From the NCBI GenBank assembly GCA_003151515.1, contig PLXS01000030.1, positions 77,757 through 141,756 on the forward strand: DNA of 64,000 nt, written 5' to 3'. The position numbers were made by a program, and so were the translations under genes. The stretch is from Opitutaceae bacterium (GTDB lineage Bacteria > Verrucomicrobiota > Verrucomicrobiia > Opitutales > Opitutaceae). The notes below the pieces were generated by a model. That model worked only from the letters and a program-made list of their open reading frames with translations, had not been told where the DNA came from and did no database searches. Every line of letters starts with the position of its first letter. Position 1 is the stretch's first letter. Below are positions 8,580 to 19,694 of this stretch, one piece after another.

Positions 8580-10454
8580 TTGTACACCAATAATAAGTGT
8601 TATGACGTGATCGTTTGCGGCGCCGGACATGCCGGCGTCGAGGCGGCGCTCGCGGCCTCCCGCATGGGAGCCTCCACCCTCCTGCTGACTGGCAACATCG
8701 ACACGATAGCCCAGATGAGCTGCAACCCGGCGATCGGCGGCCAGGCCAAGGGCCAGATCGTCCGGGAGATCGATGCCCTCGGTGGCGAGATGGCGATCAA
8801 CACCGATTGCACGGGAATCCAATTTAGGCTGCTCAACGAATCCAAGGGCCCGGCAGTCCAGTCGCCCCGGGCCCAATGCGACAAGAAGGCCTACCAGTTC
8901 AGGCTGAAGCACACGATCGAGCTCCAGCCGAACCTCACCCTGTTCCAGGCAACGGTGACCAGCCTGCTCTACAAGGATCACGCCGTGATGGGCTGCCGGA
9001 CCAATTTGGACATAGAGTTCTATGGCCGGTGCATCGTGGTCACGACAGGAACATTCCTGAGGGGCCTGATGCACATCGGACAGAACAAGAACGAAGGAGG
9101 TAGGCTCGGCGACTTTAGCTCTAAGACATTATCAGCAAGCCTGATGGAAATCGGCATTGAGCTTAAACGCCTCAAGACAGGCACCCCGCCCCGGGTTCTT
9201 GGTCGAAGCCTCGATTTTACCAAGATGATCGAGCAGAAAGGCGACGCAATCCCCACCCTGTTCGCCTTCCATGACACTCGCGACAACGAGCAATTGTTCC
9301 ACGTGGAACATTCCGGCGAAACCAGGATCGGTTGGCCGCCGGGATCCGCCCAGGTCTCGTGCTGGATGACGCATACGTCATCGAAGACCGCCACGATCGT
9401 TAGGTCGAACCTGCACAAGTCCGCCATGTACAGCGGCGAGATCGAAGGTGTCGGCCCAAGGTATTGCCCAAGCATTGAGGACAAGTTCGTCCGATTCGCC
9501 GACAAGCCGCGCCACTTGCTTTTCCTTGAGCCCGAAGGTCGGAACACCAACGAATACTACATCAATGGCCTTTCGACCTCGCTGCCTTTCGATGTCCAGC
9601 TCGACATGGTCCACAGCATTCCCGGTCTTGAGAACGCCGTTCTGCTGCGCCCGGCTTACGCAGTCGAATACGACTTTGCTCCGCCGACCCAGCTGTATCC
9701 GACCCTCGAATCCAAGAAGATCGAGAACCTGTTTCTCGCCGGCCAAATCAATGGAACCTCCGGCTATGAGGAGGCCGCAGGCCAAGGCCTGATCGCTGGG
9801 ATAAACGCGGCCAACAAGGCTAGGGGAGCAGCACCGATAATCCTGGGCCGCCACGAATCCTATATCGGCGTCCTCATCGACGATCTCGTGACTAAAGGCA
9901 CAGACGAGCCCTACCGAATGTTCACGAGCAGGGCGGAGCACCGCCTGCTTCTCAACCACGGCAGTGCAGAGCTCAGGCTCATTCACCACGCTGAAAGACA
10001 CAACTTGTTAACTTCAAGCCGCTTGAATAGAATTCGAGACAAGGCGTCCCGGATCGACAAATGGACAAAAGAACTTGAGTCAAATCGTTACTACGGAGAC
10101 ACTTGGGCAACAATTTTTCGCCGGAAAGGGGTGGACGCCCCGCTTCCGGATGATTTCCTCAAGGAATCTCCACAGGTGCGGGACGAAGTGCTGTATCGCC
10201 TTTTCTACCAAGGCTATCTGGAGCGTGAGATGCGCCAGATAGAGAGACTTCAGGATATTGAGAAGATAAGGATTCCCTTGGGGTTTGATTATATGAAGAC
10301 ATCCGGCCTGCGTCGTGAAAGCGCAGTTAAGCTGTCCCATATCAAACCTCTTACGCTCGGACAGGCCAGTCGGATGAGCGGTGTCAACCCAACCGACATC
10401 AGCCTGCTGATGGTGGCCATCGAATCGGCAAGGGGAGGGGACCGAAGCCATTGA
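8580..10454 (+). CDS. mnmG: tRNA uridine-5-carboxymethylaminomethyl modification enzyme MnmG (GidA)
   Basis: FAD-dependent partner of MnmE. It has the dinucleotide fold [21 protein letters not shown], then [91 protein letters not shown] and [16 protein letters not shown]; length 624. The start is a TTG (8580) in a low-GC stretch. The gene is about 45% GC in sampled lines while neighbours are near 70%. Residues about 231-254 ([24 protein letters not shown]) lie where I remember E. coli MnmG having a much shorter link between the FSF-like segment and the ITHT motif; this apparent insertion encodes a perfect parS palindrome. The stop overlaps the TTG of trmB. Confidence 0.96.
   Translation: MYTNNKCYDVIVCGAGHAGVEAALAASRMGASTLLLTGNIDTIAQMSCNPAIGGQAKGQIVREIDALGGEMAINTDCTGIQFRLLNESKGPAVQSPRAQCDKKAYQFRLKHTIELQPNLTLFQATVTSLLYKDHAVMGCRTNLDIEFYGRCIVVTTGTFLRGLMHIGQNKNEGGRLGDFSSKTLSASLMEIGIELKRLKTGTPPRVLGRSLDFTKMIEQKGDAIPTLFAFHDTRDNEQLFHVEHSGETRIGWPPGSAQVSCWMTHTSSKTATIVRSNLHKSAMYSGEIEGVGPRYCPSIEDKFVRFADKPRHLLFLEPEGRNTNEYYINGLSTSLPFDVQLDMVHSIPGLENAVLLRPAYAVEYDFAPPTQLYPTLESKKIENLFLAGQINGTSGYEEAAGQGLIAGINAANKARGAAPIILGRHESYIGVLIDDLVTKGTDEPYRMFTSRAEHRLLLNHGSAELRLIHHAERHNLLTSSRLNRIRDKASRIDKWTKELESNRYYGDTWATIFRRKGVDAPLPDDFLKESPQVRDEVLYRLFYQGYLEREMRQIERLQDIEKIRIPLGFDYMKTSGLRRESAVKLSHIKPLTLGQASRMSGVNPTDISLLMVAIESARGGDRSH
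9295..9310. other. parS-type ParB-binding palindrome inside mnmG
   Basis: The sequence TGTTCCACGTGGAACA is a perfect 16-bp inverted repeat. It matches the chromosomal centromere parS: the B. subtilis consensus is TGTTTCACGTGAAACA, and in Pseudomonas the GTTCCACGTGGAAC core is used. It lies in the mnmG frame and reads as part of LFHVEH (residues about 239-244). ParB loads on such sites near oriC to organise chromosome segregation. No other perfect copy was seen in the window. parA and parB themselves are not present. Confidence 0.85.
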
Positions 10455-11044
10455 GGTCCAAGGGTATCGAGAGTTACAAAGCCCTGGTCGCGCAAAGGCG
10501 CGAGCAGCTGCGCATCCAGTTCCCGAAGCTGCTTCCGCGTGATGAATCTTTTGTCTGGGAGATTGGGTGCGGCCACGGCCACTTTCTGACGGCCTATGCC
10601 GCGGCCCATCCGCAGGAGCCGTGCATCGGCATCGACATATCCCCTGAGCGCGTGGCGCGCGCCGAGCGCAAGCAGGTTCGCGCCGGACTCAGGAACCTGC
10701 ACTTCATCCTCGCCGACGCCGACGATTTCCTCGCCGCGCTTCCCCGGGGGCGCAGGGCGAGCGCCATCTTCATGCTGTTTCCCGATCCCTGGCCCAAGCG
10801 CCGCCACCACAAGAACCGCCTCGTCAAGCCCGAGTTCCTCGCGGCCGCCGCAGCAGCGGCCGAAAAGGGCGCGCCCCTCTACTTCAGGACGGACTACGAG
10901 CCCTATTTCGCGGAGGCGCGGCTCCTCGTGGGCGGGGCTCCCGCCTGGAGGCTCCTGCCGCAGACGCTGCTTCCGCTCGAGGAGCCGACCGTCTTCCAGA
11001 GGCGGGCGCCCCGCCATTTTACCCTCGTTGCCGCGCGGCGATAG
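10451..11044 (+). CDS. trmB: tRNA (guanine-N7-)-methyltransferase TrmB
   Basis: SAM-dependent enzyme forming m7G46 in tRNA variable loops. The SAM site [15 protein letters not shown] comes first, followed by [15 protein letters not shown] and the family signature [15 protein letters not shown], with the C-terminal [14 protein letters not shown]. Length is 197 residues, slightly short but complete. The TTG start overlaps the TGA of mnmG (TTGA), so the two are translationally coupled and join mnmE-mnmG in a tRNA-modification group. GC content returns to the local high level within this gene. Confidence 0.95.
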   Translation: MRSKGIESYKALVAQRREQLRIQFPKLLPRDESFVWEIGCGHGHFLTAYAAAHPQEPCIGIDISPERVARAERKQVRAGLRNLHFILADADDFLAALPRGRRASAIFMLFPDPWPKRRHHKNRLVKPEFLAAAAAAAEKGAPLYFRTDYEPYFAEARLLVGGAPAWRLLPQTLLPLEEPTVFQRRAPRHFTLVAARR

Positions 11045-11058
11045 GCTAGAAAATCGGC

Positions 11059-11643
11059 ATGCGCAGGAACGTCGCCATCCTTGTGTTCAACGAGATCGAG
11101 GTGCTCGACTTCGCGGGCCCTTTCGAGGTTTTCGCCGTCACCGACCAGCTGCGGGACCGCGCAGCCTTCAGCGTGTCGATCGTCTCCCCCGCCGGCGACG
11201 CGGTGCGCGCGCGCAACGGACTCAAAGTCACCCCCGAGCACTCGTTCGCCGACTGCCCGCAGCCCCAGGTCCTCGTCGTTCCGGGAGGATTCGGGACGCG
11301 GGCGCTGCTCGGCAATGAGGTAGTTATTAATTGGATACTAGAGAGGTCCCGCGCCTCCGAGGTCACGATGAGCGTCTGCACCGGCTCGCTCCTGCTGGCG
11401 CGGGCGGGCCTCCTCGACGGGCTGCGGGCGACCACCCACCACCGGGCCATCGACGAGCTCCGCCGGCTAGCGCCGGCCGCGATCGTCGACCCCGGCGCGC
11501 GGTTCCACGACAACGGGCGCATCCTCACGGCCGCCGGAATCTCCGCAGGCATAGACTGCTCGCTCCATCTTGTCGGCCGCCTCCTCGGCGACGATGTCGC
11601 GGCCGCCACGGCGGCCTACATGGAGTATGAGCGCAGGGGCTAG
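11059..11643 (+). CDS. DJ-1/PfpI family protein
   Basis: A 194-residue single-domain member of the class I glutamine amidotransferase-like superfamily, in the subgroup resembling the sensor half of GATase1-like AraC regulators. It opens NVAILVFNEIEVLDFAGPFEVF, has VLVVPGGFGTR and carries the nucleophile elbow MSVCTGSLLLARAGLL with a Cys, followed by ATTHHRAIDELRR. The final GISAGIDCSLHLVGRLLG is typical. No DNA-binding domain is attached. The substrate is unknown; relatives include isonitrile hydratases and putative deglycases. The downstream transporter starts inside its last codons. Confidence 0.85.
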   Translation: MRRNVAILVFNEIEVLDFAGPFEVFAVTDQLRDRAAFSVSIVSPAGDAVRARNGLKVTPEHSFADCPQPQVLVVPGGFGTRALLGNEVVINWILERSRASEVTMSVCTGSLLLARAGLLDGLRATTHHRAIDELRRLAPAAIVDPGARFHDNGRILTAAGISAGIDCSLHLVGRLLGDDVAAATAAYMEYERRG

Positions 11644-12520
11644 TCTCTCCCGCGAGGCCCGCGGCCTGCGCCTCGGCCTTCTCGGGGTATGCGGCTTCAG
11701 CCTCACGCTGCCGATGACCCGCATCGCGGTCGCCGAGCTGGACCCGGTCTTCGCCGGGCTCGGCCGCTCGCTTGTTTCAGTAGTCCTGGCCCTGGGGGTC
11801 CTCGCGTGGAAGCGCGACCGGTTCCCGGGCGCGCGCCACCTTCCGAGCTTCCTCACGATCGCGCTCGGCGTGATCGTGGGCTTCCCGCTTCTCACCGCTT
11901 TCGCGCTGCGCCGGGTTCCGGCCTCGCACGGGGCCGTCGTGATCGCGGTTCTCCCGCTGTTCACGGCGCTCTGCGGCACGCTCAGGGCGCGCGATCGCCC
12001 TTCGCCGCTCTTCTGGCTCGCGGCCTTCGTGGGATCCGCAACGGTCATCGCGTTCATCCTGCTGACGGGCGGCCTGCGCCCGACGGCCGCCGACCTGCTC
12101 CTGCTTGCGGCGGTCGTCACATGCGCCATGGGCTACGCCGAGGGTGGCAGGCTGTCGCGCGAACTCGGCAGCTGGAGGGTCCTCTGCTGGGCCCTGGTGC
12201 TCGCATGCCCGTTCCTGGCCGTTCCGGTGGCCGTCTCCGTCTGGGAGCACGGACTCCATGCGTCGCTCGGGGCGTGGGCTGCATTCGCCTACATGGGCGT
12301 GGTCAGCATGTTCCTGGCCTTCTGGGCCTGGTATGAGGGGCTTTCTCTCGGGGGCGTGGCCCGGGTGAGCCAGACGCAGCTCCTCCAGGTCTTCCTGACG
12401 CTCGCCGCGGCCCGGTTCATCAACGGAGAGAACATCGCTCCGTCGATGCTGGTCGCCGCCACGGTCGTGGTTGCGTGCGTGGCCGTGGCAAGGAGGGCCC
12501 GCATCGGGGTTGCGCGATGA
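11627..12520 (+). CDS. EamA/DMT family transporter
   Basis: A ten-helix drug/metabolite transporter with two EamA repeats of about 140 residues each. The ATG at 11627 (MSAGASLSREARGLRLGLLG) is preferred to the track start at 11570; it overlaps the end of the DJ-1 gene by 17 bases. Typical features are the SHGAVVIAVLPLFTAL segment that ends the first repeat and WAWYEGLSLGGVARVSQTQLLQV near the end of the second. The substrate is unknown. The stop overlaps the ATG of a second EamA gene, so the two are coupled. Confidence 0.82.
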   Translation: MSAGASLSREARGLRLGLLGVCGFSLTLPMTRIAVAELDPVFAGLGRSLVSVVLALGVLAWKRDRFPGARHLPSFLTIALGVIVGFPLLTAFALRRVPASHGAVVIAVLPLFTALCGTLRARDRPSPLFWLAAFVGSATVIAFILLTGGLRPTAADLLLLAAVVTCAMGYAEGGRLSRELGSWRVLCWALVLACPFLAVPVAVSVWEHGLHASLGAWAAFAYMGVVSMFLAFWAWYEGLSLGGVARVSQTQLLQVFLTLAAARFINGENIAPSMLVAATVVVACVAVARRARIGVAR

Positions 12521-13437
12521 GCGCCGATGCAAAGCCCTCGAGGCTCGCCCTGGTCTCGGCGTTTGGAGCCATCTACGTGATCTGGGGGAGCACGTACCTC
12601 GGAATCCGGGTGGCCGTGGAGACGCTGCCCCCGTTCCTGATGGCCGGGGCGCGGTTCGCGATTGCCGGGGTGCTCCTCTTCACGGTCCTCATGCTGCGGG
12701 GCGCGGCGTGGCCGACGGCCCGGCAGTGGAGGGACCAGGCAATCGTGGGCATCTTCCTGCTCCTGGGCGGCAACGCCGTGGTCTCGTGGGCGGAGCTTCG
12801 GACGCCGTCGGGCATCACCTCGCTGATCCTCGGGTCGGCCCCGCTCATTGTGGTCATTTTCGACTGGCTGCGGCCCGGCGGCCGGCGTCCGTCCCTGGGG
12901 TTGGTCTGCGGCGTCTGCGTCGGCATCGCCGGAATCGTGATGCTCGTCGGCCCGGGCTCGATCCCGGCCGGCTACCAGCCCCCGGTCATCGACATCATCG
13001 CCCTGCTCCTGGCGAGCGTAAGCTGGTGGATCGGTTCATTCTACAGCAAGCATGCCAGCACGCGGACGCCGCTCATGCTGGCGTCGTCCATGCAGATGAT
13101 CTGTGGCAGCGCTTGCATGTTGCTGACGGGCTTCGTCTTGGGAGAGGGTGGGGGGTTTCGGGCCTCCTCGGTGACGCCCCAGTCCTGGCTGGCGTTCAGC
13201 TATCTGGTCGTCGTCGGCTCGATCATCGCGTTCCCGGTGTACGTCTGGCTTCTTGAGCACAGCACCCCCTCCAAGGTTTCAACCTACGCCTACGTGAACC
13301 CCGTGGTCGCCGTCTTTCTGGGGTGGGCCGTCATCGGCGAGCCCCTCAATTTCAGGATAATCCTCGCCGCGTCGGTGATCATCGGCGCCGTCGCAATCAT
13401 CACGATTGGCAAGGCGAAGGCGCTGGAAAAGCCATGA
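12517..13437 (+). CDS. EamA/DMT family transporter (YedA/RhaT-like)
   Basis: Second EamA transporter, 306 residues, about ten helices. The ATG at 12517 overlaps the previous stop as ATGA. The N-terminus FGAIYVIWGSTYLGIRVAVETLPPFLMAGARF is characteristic of the YedA subgroup, and the second repeat ends VNPVVAVFLGWAVIGEPLNFRII. The two tandem EamA genes are distinct in sequence and could work separately; some EMR-like systems pair two subunits, but these have the full ten helices each. The cargo cannot be predicted. Confidence 0.82.
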   Translation: MSADAKPSRLALVSAFGAIYVIWGSTYLGIRVAVETLPPFLMAGARFAIAGVLLFTVLMLRGAAWPTARQWRDQAIVGIFLLLGGNAVVSWAELRTPSGITSLILGSAPLIVVIFDWLRPGGRRPSLGLVCGVCVGIAGIVMLVGPGSIPAGYQPPVIDIIALLLASVSWWIGSFYSKHASTRTPLMLASSMQMICGSACMLLTGFVLGEGGGFRASSVTPQSWLAFSYLVVVGSIIAFPVYVWLLEHSTPSKVSTYAYVNPVVAVFLGWAVIGEPLNFRIILAASVIIGAVAIITIGKAKALEKP

Positions 13438-13451
13438 GTACTTTTAGATGG

Positions 13452-13481
13452 TTGACGGGGGGAGCGCCCATTGCCTACGAC
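13452..13481 (+). promoter_or_regulatory. Possible sigma-70-type promoter of the atp operon
   Basis: TTGACG at 13452-13457 fits a -35 hexamer at five of six positions. TACGAC at 13476-13481, 18 bases further, is a weak -10 (three of six). It lies in the 80-base gap before the preferred atpB start and would drive the ATP synthase operon. Prediction by inspection only. Confidence 0.3.
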
Positions 13482-13517
13482 TACACGTTTCAACGCCTCC
13501 CGGCTTCACCACGCAGC

Positions 13518-14393
13518 ATGTCAAAGGTCACCAAACTAGCCCTGTTTCTACCGTTCCTGTCGGCCGGGACGACGGCGTTCGCGGCGGAAGGCGGGGGGGT
13601 GGAGAAGGCCGCGACGGCGATTTTTAGCATCGGGCCCCTCCCCGTCACCAACAGCATGGTGACGAGCTGGGTTGTGGCCGTGGCGCTCGTCGTTGCCATC
13701 CGCTTTGCCGTGAGGCGGCCCAAGCTTATCCCAAACAGGGCCCAGGCCGTGGTCGAGTACCTGGTCCAGGGCATCCTTGACATCATATCCCCCATTGTCG
13801 GCGCCAGGGTGGCCAAGCCCGCCTTCCCGCTGCTCATCGGCCTGTTCACCTTCATTCTCATTCAGAACTGGAGCGGCCTGTTCCCCGGGGTCGGCACCGT
13901 CTACATGGCCAACCCCAAGACCGGCGATTGGATGGAGCTGATCAGGCCCGGAAACGCGGACATGAACGCCACCGGCGCGCTCGCCATCGTCGCGATCGCG
14001 GGCTGGTTCTATCTCATCATGCGCTACGCGGGGCCGGCCTTCGTCCTCAAGGACATCTTTGGCAACAAGGCCGACAAGAGCGAGATCCCCGCCGTCATCT
14101 ACTATCCGCTCTTCGTGATCTTCTTCCTCGTCGGCATAATCGAGGTCATCTCGATCGCGTTCCGGCCGATTTCGCTGTCGCTGCGGCTTTTCGGAAACAT
14201 ATTTGGCGGCGAGAGCCTCATGCACGCGATAAGCGGCATGGAAAAATGGGGTCTTCCCGCGCCTCTTTACCTCCTCGAGCTCCTCATCGGATTCGTGCAG
14301 GCGTTCGTGTTCACGCTTCTCGTGAGCGTCTATATCGGCCTCATCTGCAACCACGGCGACGAGCACGAGTCGCTCAAGGAGTCCGCGCACTGA
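13518..14393 (+). CDS. atpB: F0F1 ATP synthase subunit a
   Basis: Membrane subunit forming the proton half-channels against the c-ring. The ATG at 13518 gives 291 residues with a leader-like N-terminus (MSKVTKLALFLPFLSAGTTAFAAEGG); the ORF track start at 13323 lies inside the upstream gene, and an ATG at 13434 overlapping the transporter stop is a second possibility. The essential arginine is visible in LSLRLFGNIFGGE (Arg near 223), and the last helices read LLELLIGFVQAFVFTLLVSVYIGL. First gene of a full atp operon; no atpI precedes it. Confidence 0.95.
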   Translation: MSKVTKLALFLPFLSAGTTAFAAEGGGVEKAATAIFSIGPLPVTNSMVTSWVVAVALVVAIRFAVRRPKLIPNRAQAVVEYLVQGILDIISPIVGARVAKPAFPLLIGLFTFILIQNWSGLFPGVGTVYMANPKTGDWMELIRPGNADMNATGALAIVAIAGWFYLIMRYAGPAFVLKDIFGNKADKSEIPAVIYYPLFVIFFLVGIIEVISIAFRPISLSLRLFGNIFGGESLMHAISGMEKWGLPAPLYLLELLIGFVQAFVFTLLVSVYIGLICNHGDEHESLKESAH

Positions 14394-14466
14394 CCCCAAC
14401 CCTTTCCCGCCGGGACCGTGCAACGCGCGGACGGCGGCAGTCCACCAACCCTAAACACACATCACA

Positions 14467-14673
14467 ATGATCCCAGTTATCGCTGAAATCACGGGCAGCA
14501 TCCAGGGCGGCCTCGGCTGCCTCGGCGCCGCCATCGGCGTGGGCCTCGTCGGCTTCAAGGCCGCCGAAGCCGTCGGCCGCAATCCCGGCGCTTCCACGAA
14601 GATCCTCGTCCAGGGCATCCTGGGCATGGCACTCGCCGAAGCGGTCGCGTTCTACGCGCTCTTCATCAAGTAA
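14467..14673 (+). CDS. atpE: F0F1 ATP synthase subunit c
   Basis: A hairpin of two helices that forms the rotor ring. At 68 residues it is at the short end for this subunit. The first helix carries the glycine-rich GCLGAAIGVGLVGFKAAEAVG, the loop is RNPGAS, and the ion-binding carboxylate is Glu58 in GMALAEAVAFYALFIK. The residue after this Glu is Ala rather than the Ser/Thr of sodium-binding rings, and there is no Gln in the right place of helix 1, so a proton-driven enzyme is likely. It follows atpB after 73 bases. Confidence 0.95.
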   Translation: MIPVIAEITGSIQGGLGCLGAAIGVGLVGFKAAEAVGRNPGASTKILVQGILGMALAEAVAFYALFIK

Positions 14674-14733
14674 TCCCCTCCGATCGCCCCGCGCCGGCGC
14701 CCGCCGGCGCGGCCCCTTTCACAGGCCACCTCA

Positions 14734-15309
14734 ATGATCCCCCATCTGCTCATCCTAGCCCAGGCGACCGGCGCAGCTGACGCCCACGGCGAGGCAGCCA
14801 CCGGCGTAACCGCGATCTTCAGGAACTTTGGCATAAGCTGGCCGTTCCTGCTCGCGCAGGTCGTTAACTTCTGCCTCGTCGCCTTCGTCCTCTGGAGGTT
14901 CGCGTTCAAGCCGGTGCTTGCGACCCTCGATGAACGCCAGAAGAAGATCGCGGCGGGCCTGCAGTACGCCGACGAGACGAAGGCCAAGCTCGAAGCCATC
15001 CAGCAGGAGGGCATCGCGAGCGCCAAGCGGGCCCAAGTCGAGGCCTCGAAGATCATCGAGGAGGCACGCAAGGCGGCCAAGGAATTCCTGGAAAAGCAGG
15101 AGCAGGAGAGCGTCGCCAAGGCCAACGACATTCTCACGAAGGCCCAGCAGGTGATCGAGCTCGAGAAGAGGAAGATGCTCGCCGACGCCCGCACGGAGAT
15201 CGCCCGCCTGGTGGTCTCGATTACGCAGCGCGTGCTCTCCAAGGAGCTTTCCGATGCCGAGCGCAGCCGCTACAACGAGTCCGCCGCCAAGGAGCTCACG
15301 GTAATCTAG
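14734..15309 (+). CDS. atpF: F0F1 ATP synthase subunit b
   Basis: Peripheral-stalk subunit, 191 residues. One membrane helix (WPFLLAQVVNFCLVAFVLWRFAF) is followed by PVLATLDERQKKIAAGLQYADE and a long charged coiled coil (KAKLEAIQQEGIASAKRAQ onwards), as expected for a dimeric stalk. A soluble N-terminal extension of about 30 residues precedes the helix and contains a His/Ala-rich stretch. It sits between atpE and atpH in the canonical operon order. Confidence 0.94.
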   Translation: MIPHLLILAQATGAADAHGEAATGVTAIFRNFGISWPFLLAQVVNFCLVAFVLWRFAFKPVLATLDERQKKIAAGLQYADETKAKLEAIQQEGIASAKRAQVEASKIIEEARKAAKEFLEKQEQESVAKANDILTKAQQVIELEKRKMLADARTEIARLVVSITQRVLSKELSDAERSRYNESAAKELTVI

Positions 15310-15333
15310 CGGGAGCCCCGCGAAACCCCGACC

Positions 15334-15729
15334 ATGGCAGCCAACGCAAAGACCGCCCAGCTCCTCGCCCGCCAGCTCTTCAAGATGAGCTTTGCGGACG
15401 GCGCGGTATCCGCGGAGCGCGTCGGCGGCGTCCTTGCCTACATCGAGAAGCATCGGCCCGCGAGCCCGATGGTTGTCCTCAAGGCGTACAGCCGCCTCAT
15501 CGCCGCCGAACTCGCAAGGGGCGAGGCCGTCGTCGAGCACGCCGGCGCGGTGAATGACGCGATGCTCGCGGCCATTGCGGCGGCGATGAGCAGGAGGTAC
15601 GGCCGCAAGGTCGCCGCGAGGCCGAAGGCCAACGCCGCCCTGCTCGCCGGCTTGCGCGTGCGCGTGGGCGACGACGTGTACGAATCATCCATCGCCAGCC
15701 AGCTCGCGGCGCTCGCCCTTTCAATCTGA
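15334..15729 (+). CDS. atpH: F0F1 ATP synthase subunit delta (short form)
   Basis: Connects the peripheral stalk to the top of F1. Position between atpF and atpA, and the C-terminal LLAGLRVRVGDDVYESSIASQLAAL, which matches the family ending (GG.....GD...D.S....L..L), identify it. It is only 131 residues, whereas delta subunits are normally about 180. The N-terminal helical domain that contacts the alpha subunits is therefore reduced. The stop is clean and 58 bases separate it from atpA, so this looks like a genuine short form and not a frameshift. Confidence 0.82.
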   Translation: MAANAKTAQLLARQLFKMSFADGAVSAERVGGVLAYIEKHRPASPMVVLKAYSRLIAAELARGEAVVEHAGAVNDAMLAAIAAAMSRRYGRKVAARPKANAALLAGLRVRVGDDVYESSIASQLAALALSI

Positions 15730-15787
15730 CGCCGCACCCTCCCTCATCCCTTAACAGACCCTCCACGCACATTTCAAGAACCGGCCC

Positions 15788-17314
<1,527 letters not shown>

Positions 17315-17354
17315 TCGAACTGGAGCCCGGCACCCCCAACAACGACCCCTTCCG

Positions 17355-18233
17355 ATGGCCAGCACCCGCGACATCCGCCGACGCATAAAGTCGGTTAAGA
17401 ACACCCGCCAGATAACGAAGGCGATGGAGCTTGTCGCGGCTTCGAAGATGAAGAAGGCGCAGCAGGTGGCCCTCGCGGGCCTGGCCTACGCGAATCTCCT
17501 TGCGGACGTCCTGGCGGCGCTCGCAAACAAGATCGACGAGGCCGCCCATCCCTTCCTTGTGCAGCGCGAGTTGAGAACGCGCGGGATTCTGCTCATCACG
17601 ACGGACAGGGGCCTGTGCGGGTCGCTGAACGCCAACCTGTTCAAGCTCGTCCAGGAAGTTCGCACGCCAGCGAAGTTCTACTCGATCGGCCGCAAGGGGA
17701 CGCAGTTTCTGGCCCGCTCAAAGAGGGCGATGGTCGCCGACTTCCAGGTCCACGACCGCGTCCCGTTCACCGAGGTCAAGGTGGCCGCGGAGTTCATGGT
17801 CAAGGAGTACCTCGAGGGCTCCATCGACACGATCGAGGTCATCTATTCGCGTTTCAAGAACACGATGGTGCAGGTGCCGATCCAGTGGCCGGTCCTGCCG
17901 CTTCCCAGCCTGAAGGAATTCCTCGAGCAGCTGGGCAGGGACACGGGCACCGTGCGCGTTCCCCATGCCGACGACCGCGAGGTGCTCTTCGAGCCCAATG
18001 CGCCGGAGGTGCTCAGGGCGCTGCTTCCGTACTACGTCAATTACCAGATCCACCAGCTCGCCCTTTCTGCCAAGGCCTCGGAGCACAGCGCCCGCATGGT
18101 CGCCATGAAGACCGCGACGGACAACGCGACCGAGCTGCTGGATAAATTGACCCTCGAATACAACAAGGCCCGCCAGGCCTCGATCACCCAGGAGATTCTG
18201 GAGATCGCCGCGGCCCAGTACAGCGCGGCCTGA
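17355..18233 (+). CDS. atpG: F0F1 ATP synthase subunit gamma
   Basis: Central rotor shaft, 292 residues. The N-terminal helix reads RDIRRRIKSVKNTRQITKAMELVAASKMKKAQ, a conserved signature, and LLITTDRGLCGSLNANLFK follows. The C-terminal helix contains SARMVAMKTATDNATELLDKLTLEYNKARQASITQEILEIAAAQ, also diagnostic. Nothing unusual apart from about 20-30 variable residues in the middle domain. Confidence 0.97.
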   Translation: MASTRDIRRRIKSVKNTRQITKAMELVAASKMKKAQQVALAGLAYANLLADVLAALANKIDEAAHPFLVQRELRTRGILLITTDRGLCGSLNANLFKLVQEVRTPAKFYSIGRKGTQFLARSKRAMVADFQVHDRVPFTEVKVAAEFMVKEYLEGSIDTIEVIYSRFKNTMVQVPIQWPVLPLPSLKEFLEQLGRDTGTVRVPHADDREVLFEPNAPEVLRALLPYYVNYQIHQLALSAKASEHSARMVAMKTATDNATELLDKLTLEYNKARQASITQEILEIAAAQYSAA

Positions 18234-19691
<1,458 letters not shown>

Positions 19692-19694
19692 CCC

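Noticed and set aside
8515-8610. Possible oriC in the AT-rich mnmE-mnmG gap
   Set aside because: The gap is only 65 bases and TTGTACACC is at best a 7/9 DnaA-box match; no cluster of TTATNCACA-type boxes and no 13-mer repeats were found.
9295-9310. The mnmG palindrome read as a LexA (SOS) box of the TGTTC-Nn-GAACA type
   Set aside because: As I recall, the Verrucomicrobia LexA motif has a four-base centre; here the centre is six (CACGTG), and the site is 700 bases inside a coding sequence. The fit to parS is better.
11627-13437. The two EamA genes as a paired small-multidrug-resistance heterodimer
   Set aside because: Each has about ten helices and two EamA repeats, so each is a complete transporter on its own.
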